Positions 44,661 through 52,600 of a stretch of 64,000 nt of DNA are shown one piece after another (position 1 is the stretch's first letter; the number at the start of each line of letters is the position of its first letter). Origin of the DNA: Persicirhabdus sediminis (GTDB lineage Bacteria > Verrucomicrobiota > Verrucomicrobiia > Verrucomicrobiales > Akkermansiaceae); the NCBI RefSeq assembly GCF_016595495.1, contig NZ_JAENIM010000034.1:79769-143768 (forward strand). The letters are read 5' to 3'. Under the pieces are notes generated by a model. The model saw nothing but the letters and a program-made list of their open reading frames with translations. It searched no databases and was not told where the DNA came from. Position numbers and translations under genes: made by a program.

Positions 44661-45013
44661 TGGAAAAACTCCACGCATGCCTAGAAAACCTCAGCCCAGA
44701 AGTGCAGATGCCTGAAGACCTGCGCAAAGCCGCTGAAGCACCACTGCTGCGCATGCTCGAGCAGTCAAAATAAGCCAGCCAGCACCACACCACTCAAGCC
44801 GCTAGAACCACCCCCATTCCAGCCAACTACAGCCGCCTCAAACGAGGCGGCTTTTTTGCGCCCAGCTACATTTCCACCCAGCTGGAAAACCCGCCCGAAC
44901 CAGCCAGCTAGACTCAGGAAAAACCCAAAAAGACCCAGCTGCTTCAAGCTGCAAACCCAATAAACATATGCATTCCAGCTGGATACAATTTTCAGATGCC
45001 TGACATCTTTTTT
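44661..45013. repeat. Direct repeat, right copy: nadA 3' end plus flank
   Basis: Second copy of 41207-41556. It includes the last 36 codons of nadA (EKLHACLENLSPEVQMPEDL...) with the stop at 44771-44773, the terminator, and a third 101-bp element. It has no nadA start, so this coding piece is dead. Confidence 0.9.
44832..44857 (+). terminator. Duplicated nadA terminator
   Basis: Same GCCGCCTC / GAGGCGGC hairpin and six T as at 41378. Confidence 0.88.
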
Positions 45014-45015
45014 TT
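44915..45015. repeat. 101-bp island element, copy 3
   Basis: Same length as copies 1 and 2, ending CAGATGCCTGACATC plus nearly nine T; arms AGATG/CATCT perfect here. Confidence 0.85.
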
Positions 45016-45088
45016 CAGAGGAAGCGGTCCGCCACATTTATATACTCCAAATCAGGCAACAGCTAAAGAAGCAGAAGAAAATAACTAA
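45016..45088 (+). pseudogene. Toxin-tip stub 3
   Basis: After the T-run one frame reads FRGSGPPHLYTPNQATAKEA-EENN and stops at 45086-45088; a second frame is open to 45066. Neither has a start. The GPPHLYTPNQA wording looks like the tail of a real protein. The next small gene starts 37 bases later. Confidence 0.35.
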
Positions 45089-45125
45089 AGTTTGATACTT
45101 TCTTTTAAACCAGTAGGGTGCTGTG

Positions 45126-45482
45126 ATGCTGAAAATTAATGGGATAATGTATTCTTTCCATGATTCTGTATTACTGTCGCTCTCTAATCGAGATGGCTAT
45201 TTCGAGTGCGCCGCTGAATATGTGGGAAGAGGTGAGCATGAAAATGGAGTCCTAAAAATGAAATTGTACTCAGAGTCGAAAAAGTTGGACGCCATAAGGG
45301 CACAAATATCTAAAGGCTTCGACGGTTCCGTTATCTGCTTTGATGATTTTGAAGGGAGACTTAAGCTTGTCGTTAATTGGGAAAAATATTGCCCAATGGA
45401 ATCATTCATCGAAGAATATATGATCGAATATAAGTCGATTGAACCTATATCGTATGAGTGCACTGAATGGTATTCAGATTAA
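45126..45482 (+). CDS. 118-residue putative immunity protein
   Basis: MLKINGIMYSFHDSVLLSLS starts an alpha/beta protein rich in acidic residues (FDGSVICFDDFEGRLKLVVNW, MESFIEEYMIEYKSIEP). No family was recognised, but size, soluble acidic nature and position after an element and stub match the other immunity candidates. An AGGGTG stretch precedes the ATG; the GTG one codon upstream is less likely. AT-rich relative to core genes. Confidence 0.55.
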   Translation: MLKINGIMYSFHDSVLLSLSNRDGYFECAAEYVGRGEHENGVLKMKLYSESKKLDAIRAQISKGFDGSVICFDDFEGRLKLVVNWEKYCPMESFIEEYMIEYKSIEPISYECTEWYSD

Positions 45483-45532
45483 TATAGTGTAAATAAAGAT
45501 TCCATGAAGTAAGCCTGTGAAGACTTTGTTTT

Positions 45533-45553
45533 AAGATGCCTGACATCTTTTTT
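45533..45553. repeat. Short copy of the element end
   Basis: AAGATGCCTGACATC plus six T, with intact AGATG/CATCT arms. A frame stays open for about 19 codons after it (SRAIALLVERAEIDLGGF). Confidence 0.65.
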
Positions 45554-45567
45554 CTAGGGCCATAGCG

Positions 45568-45665
45568 CTACTTGTCGAGCGGGCGGAAATTGACCTTGGA
45601 GGCTTTTAATCGATCGAGGTGGGTTTCGAGCCGCTTGAGGAATGAGGCGTTCCAGATGCCTGACA
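45568..45665 (-). CDS. Tiny minus-strand ORF starting in an element end
   Basis: The reverse complement of the CCTGACAT motif supplies ATGTCAGGCATC, and here the frame continues: MSGIWNASFLKRLETHLDRL, KASKVNFRPLDK, stop. 32 residues, amphipathic and basic. Copy 1 of the element similarly reads MSGIWKSYPAGMLMFIGFAG. Most other copies stop after MSGI, so this may be chance or a remnant. Confidence 0.25.
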
Positions 45666-45672
45666 TGTTTTT
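45652..45672. repeat. Short copy of the element end
   Basis: CCAGATGCCTGACATG plus five T. Confidence 0.6.
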
Positions 45673-45722
45673 AGAGTTCGGATTGAAATAAAGGTACTAG
45701 ACATCTTGCTAGTGTAACCCCC

Positions 45723-45740
45723 AATGCCTAGCATCTTTTT
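45723..45740. repeat. Diverged copy of the element end
   Basis: AATGCCTAGCATCTTTTT; one base changed in the loop (CTAG for CTGA). Immediately followed by stub 4. Confidence 0.5.
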
Positions 45741-45854
45741 ATCGGCGAAGAAGAAGCCGAGAAATTCATCAGCTCAGTCAACTTCGTCATGGGCCAACGC
45801 CGTGGCTCCATGATCTGGTACGGCGAGCTGGAGATGGCTATTGATCAGCTCTAA
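45741..45854 (+). pseudogene. Toxin-tip stub 4
   Basis: IGEEEAEKFISSVNFVMGQR, then RGSMIWYGELEMAIDQL and TAA. Clearly protein-like, begins right after the T-run and in the same frame relative to the motif as stubs 1 and 2. Fifty bases later a lipoprotein gene starts. Confidence 0.5.
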
Positions 45855-45904
45855 GTGTTTGGATATGATCCATCTAGTATGACTCTGAAAATTCACCCAA
45901 ATAA

Positions 45905-46387
45905 ATGATGGTAAGGTATGTATTATTCTTATGCGTATCAGCGGCTTGCTTGAATTCATGTAAAGCAGCTCCCGAGAAAAAGAAGCATCTGGGCAAGGCT
46001 GACAACAAGGGTTCTATGCAAAAAAAGGCTGGTGAGATGAGACCCGAGATATCTCGTCAACAGCTCGAAGAAATGGCAGCAGCTATTCGTTTGATACGAG
46101 AGACGAGCACTGGAGCGCCTGATGCCGACGAGGCTGTTAAAGCGGTGCGTCGTGTTAGGGAATTCTTAAAAGTATGGCAGCCAATAGGGAAAAACTCAGA
46201 TGAACTGACCGAGTTATTAGGTGAACCTACAAAGTCGTATATTCCCTCAAAGAAGACAAAATCAGAGAGAGTTCCCCCTTACGATAAGGAGATGGAGTAT
46301 GGATTTGCCGGTGAATGGGGAACTTATTTGTTTATTTTTTATCTAAAGGACGGGCAGATTGTACACGTCGATGGCTCCAATGCCTGA
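45905..46387 (+). CDS. Lipoprotein, candidate immunity protein
   Basis: 160 residues. Signal peptide MMVRYVLFLCVSAACLNSCK with a lipobox-like LNSC, a lysine-rich linker, a helix (RQQLEEMAAAIRLIRETS, ADEAVKAVRRVREFLKVW) and a C-terminal beta part (YGFAGEWGTYLFIFYLKDGQIVHVDG). The last part resembles small beta-sheet domains that report 'SmpA/BamE-like' folds (SDELTELLGEPT...). It may protect against an exported toxin, or be an unrelated lipoprotein. Confidence 0.6.
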   Translation: MMVRYVLFLCVSAACLNSCKAAPEKKKHLGKADNKGSMQKKAGEMRPEISRQQLEEMAAAIRLIRETSTGAPDADEAVKAVRRVREFLKVWQPIGKNSDELTELLGEPTKSYIPSKKTKSERVPPYDKEMEYGFAGEWGTYLFIFYLKDGQIVHVDGSNA

Positions 46388-46398
46388 GTCATTGGGGT

Positions 46399-46450
46399 AG
46401 ATGGTTGCCACAAATGACTAGACAAGATGGTTGCCACAAATGACTAGACA
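46399..46450. repeat. Two 26-bp tandem units, insertion-sequence-end-like
   Basis: AGATGGTTGCCACAAATGAC-TAGACA occurs twice without a gap. Reverse-complemented it starts TGTCTAGTCATTTGTGGCAA, which has the TG...CA and repeated-terminus layout known from IS21-type elements. No transposase gene is present. The flank GACAAACTGAG is shared with 42051. Confidence 0.5.
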
Positions 46451-46562
46451 GACAAACTGAGCTAAGAGATGCGCGTGAAATAGGCTAAATACTAATAACA
46501 AATAAAATTTTCATGTCCACAAACACGGTAAATGGCTAAGCTCGAAGTAGAGAGGATAATTT

Positions 46563-47219
46563 ATGAACTATGCTAATTGTTTATTGTTGGTTGTGTACCT
46601 TTGTATTCAGAGCTTTGGCTATAGTAGTGATGTTGAGCCTCGGGAGCTATCTGCAGATCATGTTGATGAGAAAAGATCCTTGGCCGGAGGACTCTGTTAT
46701 ATAATAGGTGAGAAAGAGCCATACACGGGCATATTAACTGAAATTAGAACGGTAGATTTAGGTCGCTATAAATATACTTATGAGAAAGGGATCCTGAATG
46801 GGGTACAACGTTCATGGCATTCTAACGGACTTATAGAAAATGAACACAGGAAGTTGGCTGGTCTTGAGCATGGATTATATAGAAGTTGGAGCTATGAGGG
46901 CACGCTTATCCTAGAGCAGTGGTACAAATTGGGTTTACGTAGCGGTCCTTCTATGAAGTGGCACTCTAACGGGTTTCTGAAGAGTATTGCTTATTATGAA
47001 AATGACGTGATTGAGGGGGCATATGTTAGCTTTCATGCTAACGGCGAAATAGATACAACTTATTTCATGAAGAACGGCAAATTGGATGGCCCCTTAATTA
47101 AGAAAGATAAACACGGAAAAGAAATATCCAAAAAATATTACAGCGCGTCTTTAGACAAGGAGATCACTGAAGAGGAGTGGTACGGCAGATTTGCAGATAT
47201 TCCAAAGAACATGGAATAA
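46563..47219 (+). CDS. MORN-like / YwqK-type repeat protein
   Basis: 218 residues with signal peptide MNYANCLLLVVYLCIQSFGY. Repeats of the form G..NG.QRSWHSNGLIENE, HGLYRSWSYEGTL, SGPSMKWHSNGFLKS, EGAYVSFHANGEIDTTYFMKNGKLDGP match the YwqK/MORN_2 pattern that databases often call 'toxin-antitoxin system YwqK family antitoxin'. A GAGAGGATAATTT stretch provides the ribosome site. Last gene of the island; antitoxin or immunity role is inferred only from family name and context. Confidence 0.7.
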   Translation: MNYANCLLLVVYLCIQSFGYSSDVEPRELSADHVDEKRSLAGGLCYIIGEKEPYTGILTEIRTVDLGRYKYTYEKGILNGVQRSWHSNGLIENEHRKLAGLEHGLYRSWSYEGTLILEQWYKLGLRSGPSMKWHSNGFLKSIAYYENDVIEGAYVSFHANGEIDTTYFMKNGKLDGPLIKKDKHGKEISKKYYSASLDKEITEEEWYGRFADIPKNME

Positions 47220-47683
47220 AGGTGCCAGAAATGATTGGCTCGTACTGATGCAAAAATACCGTATGCTTTTGTGTCTTTCCGCTAACTGTTTTATAGATCA
47301 TAGCTAGCGATTGGATCATAGCTAACTAGCTAGCTTTGAATGCCTAGCTTTCTCTCGCCCCTTTGGGGCTCCAAATCTATTGGGCCCGATAACCCTGACC
47401 TGCGTTAGGCTTTCAGCCTTGCCTTGGTCAGGGCTGTAGTTTCTCGGTCCTTTGGACCTTTTTTTTCGGCTATCGTAACATCGCTATAAGTAACAAAAAA
47501 CCTACTTAAGTACGCGCCATTCATACTCGGCATTTTTTCTCCTGCTTGCTCAGTTCACTCCTTGCGGATCAAGCTTCTTCTGCCAGCTCAGGCTTCTCCT
47601 TCCAGCTCAAACCATTTCTACCAGCTGACCAGCAACCTCAAGCTCCTCACGCGAAGCCGCTTTTTTCCAGCTGCCACCAGGCA
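47220..47683. other. Non-coding stretch with palindromic repeat element
   Basis: At about 47348-47465 there are GCCCCTTTGGGGC, CCCTGACC...GGTCAGGG and GGTCCTTTGGACC hairpins separated by CTTTCAGCC, followed by eight T: a multi-stem repetitive element related in style to the GGGCTTCAGCCC unit at 21640. The rest is rich in CCAGCTC/CCAGCTG words. No gene. Confidence 0.5.
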
Positions 47684-47716
47684 CAAAAAAACCAGAGCAG
47701 CTGGGCTGCTCTGGTT
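47684..47716 (-). terminator. Terminator of the pseudopilin gene
   Basis: Perfect 12-bp stem AACCAGAGCAGC / GCTGCTCTGGTT with loop TGG; minus-strand T-run TTTTTTTGTGC follows. Confidence 0.92.
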
Positions 47717-47745
47717 GATAAATGAATTAGCTATTGGATGGTCGC

Positions 47746-48522
47746 TTAGTTAAGCTCACCGTCTAGGCCACCGCTTTCCTCGAGGCCGCCACCGCCGCCA
47801 CCGCTTTGTGGGATATTAGATCCACCGCTACCGCCACGGCTACGAGGCTTGAGCAGGTTGTTGCTGTTGAATCCGTTAGCACCCCATGGTGTATCAGAGC
47901 CATCATCAAAGAGAGTTCTGCGGCCTGCTTTAGCGCGACCATCTTTTGAGAGCTCAAGTGAGCTTACTGAACCGTCGAGACGAAGTACTACAGCCAGACC
48001 ATCATACGGGTCGCGCTTAAACTTCTGACCATTCTGCTCCATAGGTGCCATCAATACAGGAACCTGTGAGTTGCGAGAAGTATTGAGGTTTTTCACGTAA
48101 GCAAATCCACACTCACCAGGCTCAAGCGTGCGAGCACGTGAGCTGAAGTCGTTATCAGGCTTACGGTCGAGCTCAGTACCACCTTTTGCATAAAAGATAG
48201 TTTCTGAATCAGTCATGCCTGAGGCCAGCAGCTGACCGAGGTAATCGTTGGAGTATGGGCCTGAGTATCCGTTGAGGTCTACGTCGTCCTGAGCGGTAAC
48301 ATCGTTAGGGAATGCTCCCTTACGGTTATCAAACTCAAGCAACGCACCATAAATTTGCTTAGCGTTACCTGTTGTGGTTGCCAAATCACCTTTTTTCTTC
48401 ATTTTGATGATCATTGGTGAGGACATCGCTGCGAGCGCTGCAATAATTGCAATCACCACAAGCAGCTCAACCAATGTGAAACCTGATCTAAGTTTCAGGT
48501 GTGTATGCTTCTTCAGTTTCAT
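47746..48522 (-). CDS. Type II secretion/pilus-type pseudopilin
   Basis: 258 residues. Prepilin cleavage motif RSG-FTLVELLVVIAIIAALA with Glu5, then a pseudopilin-like globular part (NAKQIYGALLEFDNRKGAFP, GECGFAYVKNLNTS, DPYDGLAVVLRLDG) and a glycine-rich tail (RGGSGGSN, GGGGGGLEE). Many Verrucomicrobiota encode numerous such one-gene 'prepilin-type N-terminal cleavage' proteins; it may be a secretion pseudopilin or a surface protein using the same export route. Confidence 0.88.
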   Translation of the reverse strand: MKLKKHTHLKLRSGFTLVELLVVIAIIAALAAMSSPMIIKMKKKGDLATTTGNAKQIYGALLEFDNRKGAFPNDVTAQDDVDLNGYSGPYSNDYLGQLLASGMTDSETIFYAKGGTELDRKPDNDFSSRARTLEPGECGFAYVKNLNTSRNSQVPVLMAPMEQNGQKFKRDPYDGLAVVLRLDGSVSSLELSKDGRAKAGRRTLFDDGSDTPWGANGFNSNNLLKPRSRGGSGGSNIPQSGGGGGGLEESGGLDGELN

Positions 48523-48701
48523 TTTATTTATCTGGTTGGTTTTGGTTATTTATAGAAACTCCACCATCTTCATCGCTGAAAAATGTCAAAATTTCTTGGG
48601 TATGTATGAAAGGCTGACGAGAAATACACGTAGCCTGTCATTCAGACTAGGCTGGGCACCTCACAGCGCAAGAAAAAAGGACCCGATAAAATAAATTTGT
48701 C

Positions 48702-49487
48702 TTACTTGCGAAAATTGAACGCTTGGGCAAGGTCTTGCAGGCTCGTCTCATCCGCTTGATCTGCATTGCTAATCGCTTCTTTTTGTAGCGCTACTATTTG
48801 TTGAATCCCTTGTTGGGCTAACGAAACCATGCTGGCCATTTCCTCTGCGGTAAATACGTCTTCTTCGCCACTGCCCTGGAGCTCCACAAATTGTCCTTTT
48901 TCGGTCATCACCACATTAAAGTCCACCGCTGCATCTCTATCTTCAGGGTAGTTCAGATCTAGCAATGCTTCACCTTGGTAAATGCCAGCACTCACTGCCG
49001 CCACCAGCTGCTTCAGCGGTGATTGTTTGATCTTTTTCTCAGCCAGCAGTTTATTCATGGCAATGGCCACTGCCACACAGCCACCAGTAATGGATGCGGT
49101 GCGCGTGCCACCATCAGCCTGCAGCACATCACAGTCTACCCACACCGTGCGAGATCCTAGCGCCTTAAGGTCCATCACCGCACGCAGTGAGCGACCAATC
49201 AGCCGCTGAATTTCAGATGAACGTCCATCCAGCTTGCCCACGCTAATGTCACGGCGCTTTCTCTGCAGCGTAGAATACGGCAGCATATTATACTCCGCAG
49301 TCAGCCAGCCGCCTTTGACTTTTTGCTGTTTCATCCAGCGCGGCACATCATCCTCCACACAAGCCGTACAGATCACACGAGTGTCTCCAAAGCTCACCAA
49401 AACAGACCCCGTTGCATGTGGGGCAATGCCTGGCTGGAATGTAATCTCGCGGATTTGTTCTACTTGTCGTCCATCTGGTCGGTTCAT
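48702..49487 (-). CDS. rph: Ribonuclease PH
   Basis: 261 residues from the ATG of MNRPDGRQVEQIREITFQPG, the standard start; the reading from 49601 has no homologous N-terminus. Motifs: GSVLVSFGDTRVICTA, RWMKQQKVKGGWLTAEYNMLPYS, QRLIGRSLRAV, CDVLQADGGTRTASITGG. It trims tRNA 3' ends phosphorolytically. Divergent from lpxK; starts 112 bases apart. Confidence 0.95.
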   Translation of the reverse strand: MNRPDGRQVEQIREITFQPGIAPHATGSVLVSFGDTRVICTACVEDDVPRWMKQQKVKGGWLTAEYNMLPYSTLQRKRRDISVGKLDGRSSEIQRLIGRSLRAVMDLKALGSRTVWVDCDVLQADGGTRTASITGGCVAVAIAMNKLLAEKKIKQSPLKQLVAAVSAGIYQGEALLDLNYPEDRDAAVDFNVVMTEKGQFVELQGSGEEDVFTAEEMASMVSLAQQGIQQIVALQKEAISNADQADETSLQDLAQAFNFRK

Positions 49488-49599
49488 AAATGCAAATTGC
49501 CGCCCGCTGAATGAAGTTTCAAGTTTCAAGTCGACCCAAAGTTGTGCTTCAATACCACCCAGCAAGCGGGCAGCCAGCCAGCTCGGCTGCATTTCCAGC

Positions 49600-50808
49600 A
49601 TGAAAGAGACATTTCAAGAGTTCGAAAAATGGGCCACCGACGTGATCTTTGGCCGAGCCAAGGGGTTTCGCGCCACCATGATGCGGCTGCTGCTCTACGC
49701 ATTTTCTGGTCTCTACCGGCTGGCCGTACACCTGCGTCTCAAAGGCTTCCGCTCGGGCAAACGCATCCAGCACTACCTCGGCACCGAAGTCATCAGCATT
49801 GGCAACCTCACCGTTGGTGGTACCGGCAAAACACCCGTCGTCGAGATGTTTGCCAAAGCTCTCACCGAGCGCGGCCGCAAAGTCGCCGTGCTCTCGCGTG
49901 GCTACAAATCCAAAAACCTCAAACAAGCGCAAAAATGGCCCAGCCGCCACACCGGCGAGCTCATCCCAGCTGAGCGCATGCCTAAAGTTGTTAGTACTGG
50001 CGGCGACCTGCTCTTGGATGTGAAATTTGCCGGTGACGAGCCGTGGATGTTAGCCAAAAACCTGCCAGGCGTCTCGATGATCGTCGACAAAGACCGCGTC
50101 AAAGGTGGCGAATTTGCCGTCGGCGAGCTAGAGTGCAATACCCTACTGTTAGACGACGGCCTGCAATTTCTCAAACTCGCCCACTCTATCGACATTGTGT
50201 TAGTCGATCAAAACTCACCCTTTGGCACCGGCCAAATGCTGCCGCGCGGCACGCTGCGCGAACCAGCCAAAAACATCTGCCGCGCTGACTACATCTTCAT
50301 CACCAAATGCAATGGCTCACCTAATGACGATCTCATTAGAAAAATCCGCAAGCACAACCGCACCGCAGAAATCATCGAGTGCACCCACGGGCCGCAGTTT
50401 CTAGAAAACGTCTTCACCGGTGAGCGCGAAGAGCTAGACTTCCTCGACGGCAAATACGTCGCCGCCATCAGCGGCATCGCCGTGCCAGAGAGCTTCGAGG
50501 AAAAGCTAACAAGCCTCGGCGCCAATGTCGAATTCCACCGCGTCTTTGCCGATCACCATTCATTTTCGCGCAAAGAAATCAACCGCTTCATGCGCCGCTG
50601 CATCGAGCGCGACATCGACATCATCGTCACCACAGAAAAAGACGCCGTGCGCTTCCCCAAGCCAGAGGAGCTAGACACGCCTATCTACTACTTGCGCATC
50701 GAGGTAGACATCATCAGCGGCCACGAAGTCTGGCAGTCATTGCTAGACCGTGTGTGCAGCCCCCGCCCTACAGCCGACCCGCTTTTACTGCGCCAAATCC
50801 CAGCCTAG
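49600..50808 (+). CDS. lpxK: Tetraacyldisaccharide 4'-kinase
   Basis: 402 residues from the ATG of [16 protein letters not shown]-terminal membrane-associated helix ([16 protein letters not shown]), Walker A-like [12 protein letters not shown] (69-79), [52 protein letters not shown]. It adds the 4' phosphate of lipid A at the inner membrane, so the organism makes lipopolysaccharide. The longer frame back to 49234 lies across rph and is rejected. Confidence 0.93.
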   Translation: MKETFQEFEKWATDVIFGRAKGFRATMMRLLLYAFSGLYRLAVHLRLKGFRSGKRIQHYLGTEVISIGNLTVGGTGKTPVVEMFAKALTERGRKVAVLSRGYKSKNLKQAQKWPSRHTGELIPAERMPKVVSTGGDLLLDVKFAGDEPWMLAKNLPGVSMIVDKDRVKGGEFAVGELECNTLLLDDGLQFLKLAHSIDIVLVDQNSPFGTGQMLPRGTLREPAKNICRADYIFITKCNGSPNDDLIRKIRKHNRTAEIIECTHGPQFLENVFTGEREELDFLDGKYVAAISGIAVPESFEEKLTSLGANVEFHRVFADHHSFSRKEINRFMRRCIERDIDIIVTTEKDAVRFPKPEELDTPIYYLRIEVDIISGHEVWQSLLDRVCSPRPTADPLLLRQIPA

Positions 50809-50883
50809 CGGCCAGCTGATTTGATCCTTTCAGTAATCTGTCCTTGTGGTTCTGCGCAGAGACTGTGTAATAACAACCCACGC

Positions 50884-52584
50884 ATGAGCCAACACCCTAC
50901 AGAATGGATACTCAAAGAGTCTCCAGACGTCCCTCGCAGCAGCACTAACCCGCTGCCGGACATCCTGTGCAAGTTGCTCGCGCAAAGAGGTGTAGCTGAC
51001 GAAAAAGAAATCGAACACTTCCTGCGCCCAAGGCTGCGGGAACTCAGCGATCCATTTCTCCTGCCCAACATGCAGGCCGCCGTCGATCGCATCTTCACCG
51101 CCATTGACGAGCAACAACGCGTCTGTGTCTACGGTGATTACGATGTCGATGGCATCACCTCAGTCACTTTATTAATCAAAGCGCTCAAGGCATATGGGTT
51201 AGAGGCGCGCCCCTTCATTCCGCACCGCGGACCAGAAGGATACGGGCTCAATGAAGCCTCACTCAAACGCTGCATGAGCGAGGGCGAACCGCCTGAGCTC
51301 ATGATCACCGTGGACTGCGGCACCGCCTCTCATGTGGAAATTGCCCAGCTGAATGAAAAAGGCATCGATACCATCGTTGTCGACCACCATGAGCTGCCGA
51401 TAGCTGGCGAGCCTAACTGTGTGGCTGTGGTCAATCCAAAATGCGGCGACGACTACCACTACCTCTGCGCAGCAGGTGTCGTCTTCAAGCTCATCCACGC
51501 GATGCTGAAAACCCGCCAGCTGCAACATTACGATCTCAAAGAAGACCTCGACCTCGTCGCCATGGCCACCATCTCGGACATCGTGCCGCTGATAGAGGAA
51601 AATCGACTCATCGTCCGCCACGGTCTGCGCCGGCTAGCCAATACCCGCCACATCGGTATTGCCGCGCTGAAAAAAGTAGCTCAGCTACCTAAGGTTCCTA
51701 CCAGCAGCGACGTCGGCTTCCGCATGGGCCCACGCATCAATGCCGCTGGCCGCATGGACCGGCCAGAAGACGCGCTCGCCATGTTGATGTCTGAAGACGA
51801 GCTGGAAGCTGAGTCTCTAGCAGACCAGCTAAATGCTCATAACATCCGCCGTCAGAAACATGAGTTAGAAATTCACAACCAAGCCATCGAGGCCATGGAA
51901 GACCTCGACGACCCGGAGTGTCCGGTGATTGTGTTAGCCTCACGCCAGTGGCACCCAGGTGTGGTTGGCATCGTCGCCTCACGGCTGATGCGGCGCTACC
52001 ACAAACCATGTTTTGTCATCTCCGTAGACCAAGAAGGCATCGGCAAAGGCAGCGGTCGCAGCATTGAAGGCGTCTCGCTAGTAGATGCCATCAACAACAG
52101 CCGACCACTTCTGCTAGCTGGAGGTGGCCACGAAATGGCAGCCGGCATCAGCATCAACGAGGATCAGATAGAAACATTCCGCCAGCAGTTTGCCGAATAT
52201 GTTATCGAGCACGTCCCTGAGCACCAACGCCGACCAAAACTAACCGTCGACGCGGAACTCCCCTTCCAAATCCTTTCCTTAGCGTTTCTAGAAAGCTACG
52301 AACTGCTGCAGCCATTTGGCTGTGCCAACCCGCAGCCAGTCTTCATGAGCTCTAACGTCTGGCTAGCTGAGCCACCGCGTAAGCTGAAAAACAACCACCT
52401 CAAGCTGAGCTTGAAACAAGGTGATTTCTTCCACGAAGCCATGTACTTCGGCGGCGCTAACTTTGACATCCCAGAAGGACCGTTAGACATTGCCTTCACC
52501 ATCAACCGCAACTTCTTCCGAGGCCGCACCTCACTGCAGTTGATCATCCAGGATATCCGCCAGCACCAAGCAAAAACTAACTAG
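50884..52584 (+). CDS. recJ: Single-strand-specific exonuclease RecJ
   Basis: 566 residues from MSQHPTEWILKESPDV. DHH phosphoesterase motifs GDYDVDG (84-90), TVDCGTASH, VVDHHE (166-170), then DHHA1 with GGGHEMAAG and a C-terminal OB domain. It degrades 5' single-stranded ends in recombination and repair. Only 16 bases separate it from recG: a repair operon. Confidence 0.95.
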   Translation: MSQHPTEWILKESPDVPRSSTNPLPDILCKLLAQRGVADEKEIEHFLRPRLRELSDPFLLPNMQAAVDRIFTAIDEQQRVCVYGDYDVDGITSVTLLIKALKAYGLEARPFIPHRGPEGYGLNEASLKRCMSEGEPPELMITVDCGTASHVEIAQLNEKGIDTIVVDHHELPIAGEPNCVAVVNPKCGDDYHYLCAAGVVFKLIHAMLKTRQLQHYDLKEDLDLVAMATISDIVPLIEENRLIVRHGLRRLANTRHIGIAALKKVAQLPKVPTSSDVGFRMGPRINAAGRMDRPEDALAMLMSEDELEAESLADQLNAHNIRRQKHELEIHNQAIEAMEDLDDPECPVIVLASRQWHPGVVGIVASRLMRRYHKPCFVISVDQEGIGKGSGRSIEGVSLVDAINNSRPLLLAGGGHEMAAGISINEDQIETFRQQFAEYVIEHVPEHQRRPKLTVDAELPFQILSLAFLESYELLQPFGCANPQPVFMSSNVWLAEPPRKLKNNHLKLSLKQGDFFHEAMYFGGANFDIPEGPLDIAFTINRNFFRGRTSLQLIIQDIRQHQAKTN

Positions 52585-52600
52585 CCCACTCAGCCGCTAA

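Noticed and set aside
44570..44773. 67-residue plus-strand ORF
   Set aside because: Its only protein-like part is the duplicated nadA tail; it is a dead fragment, listed as repeat.
49234..49599. 122-residue N-terminal extension of LpxK
   Set aside because: It runs antisense through rph and has no family match; the ATG at 49600 is in the right place.
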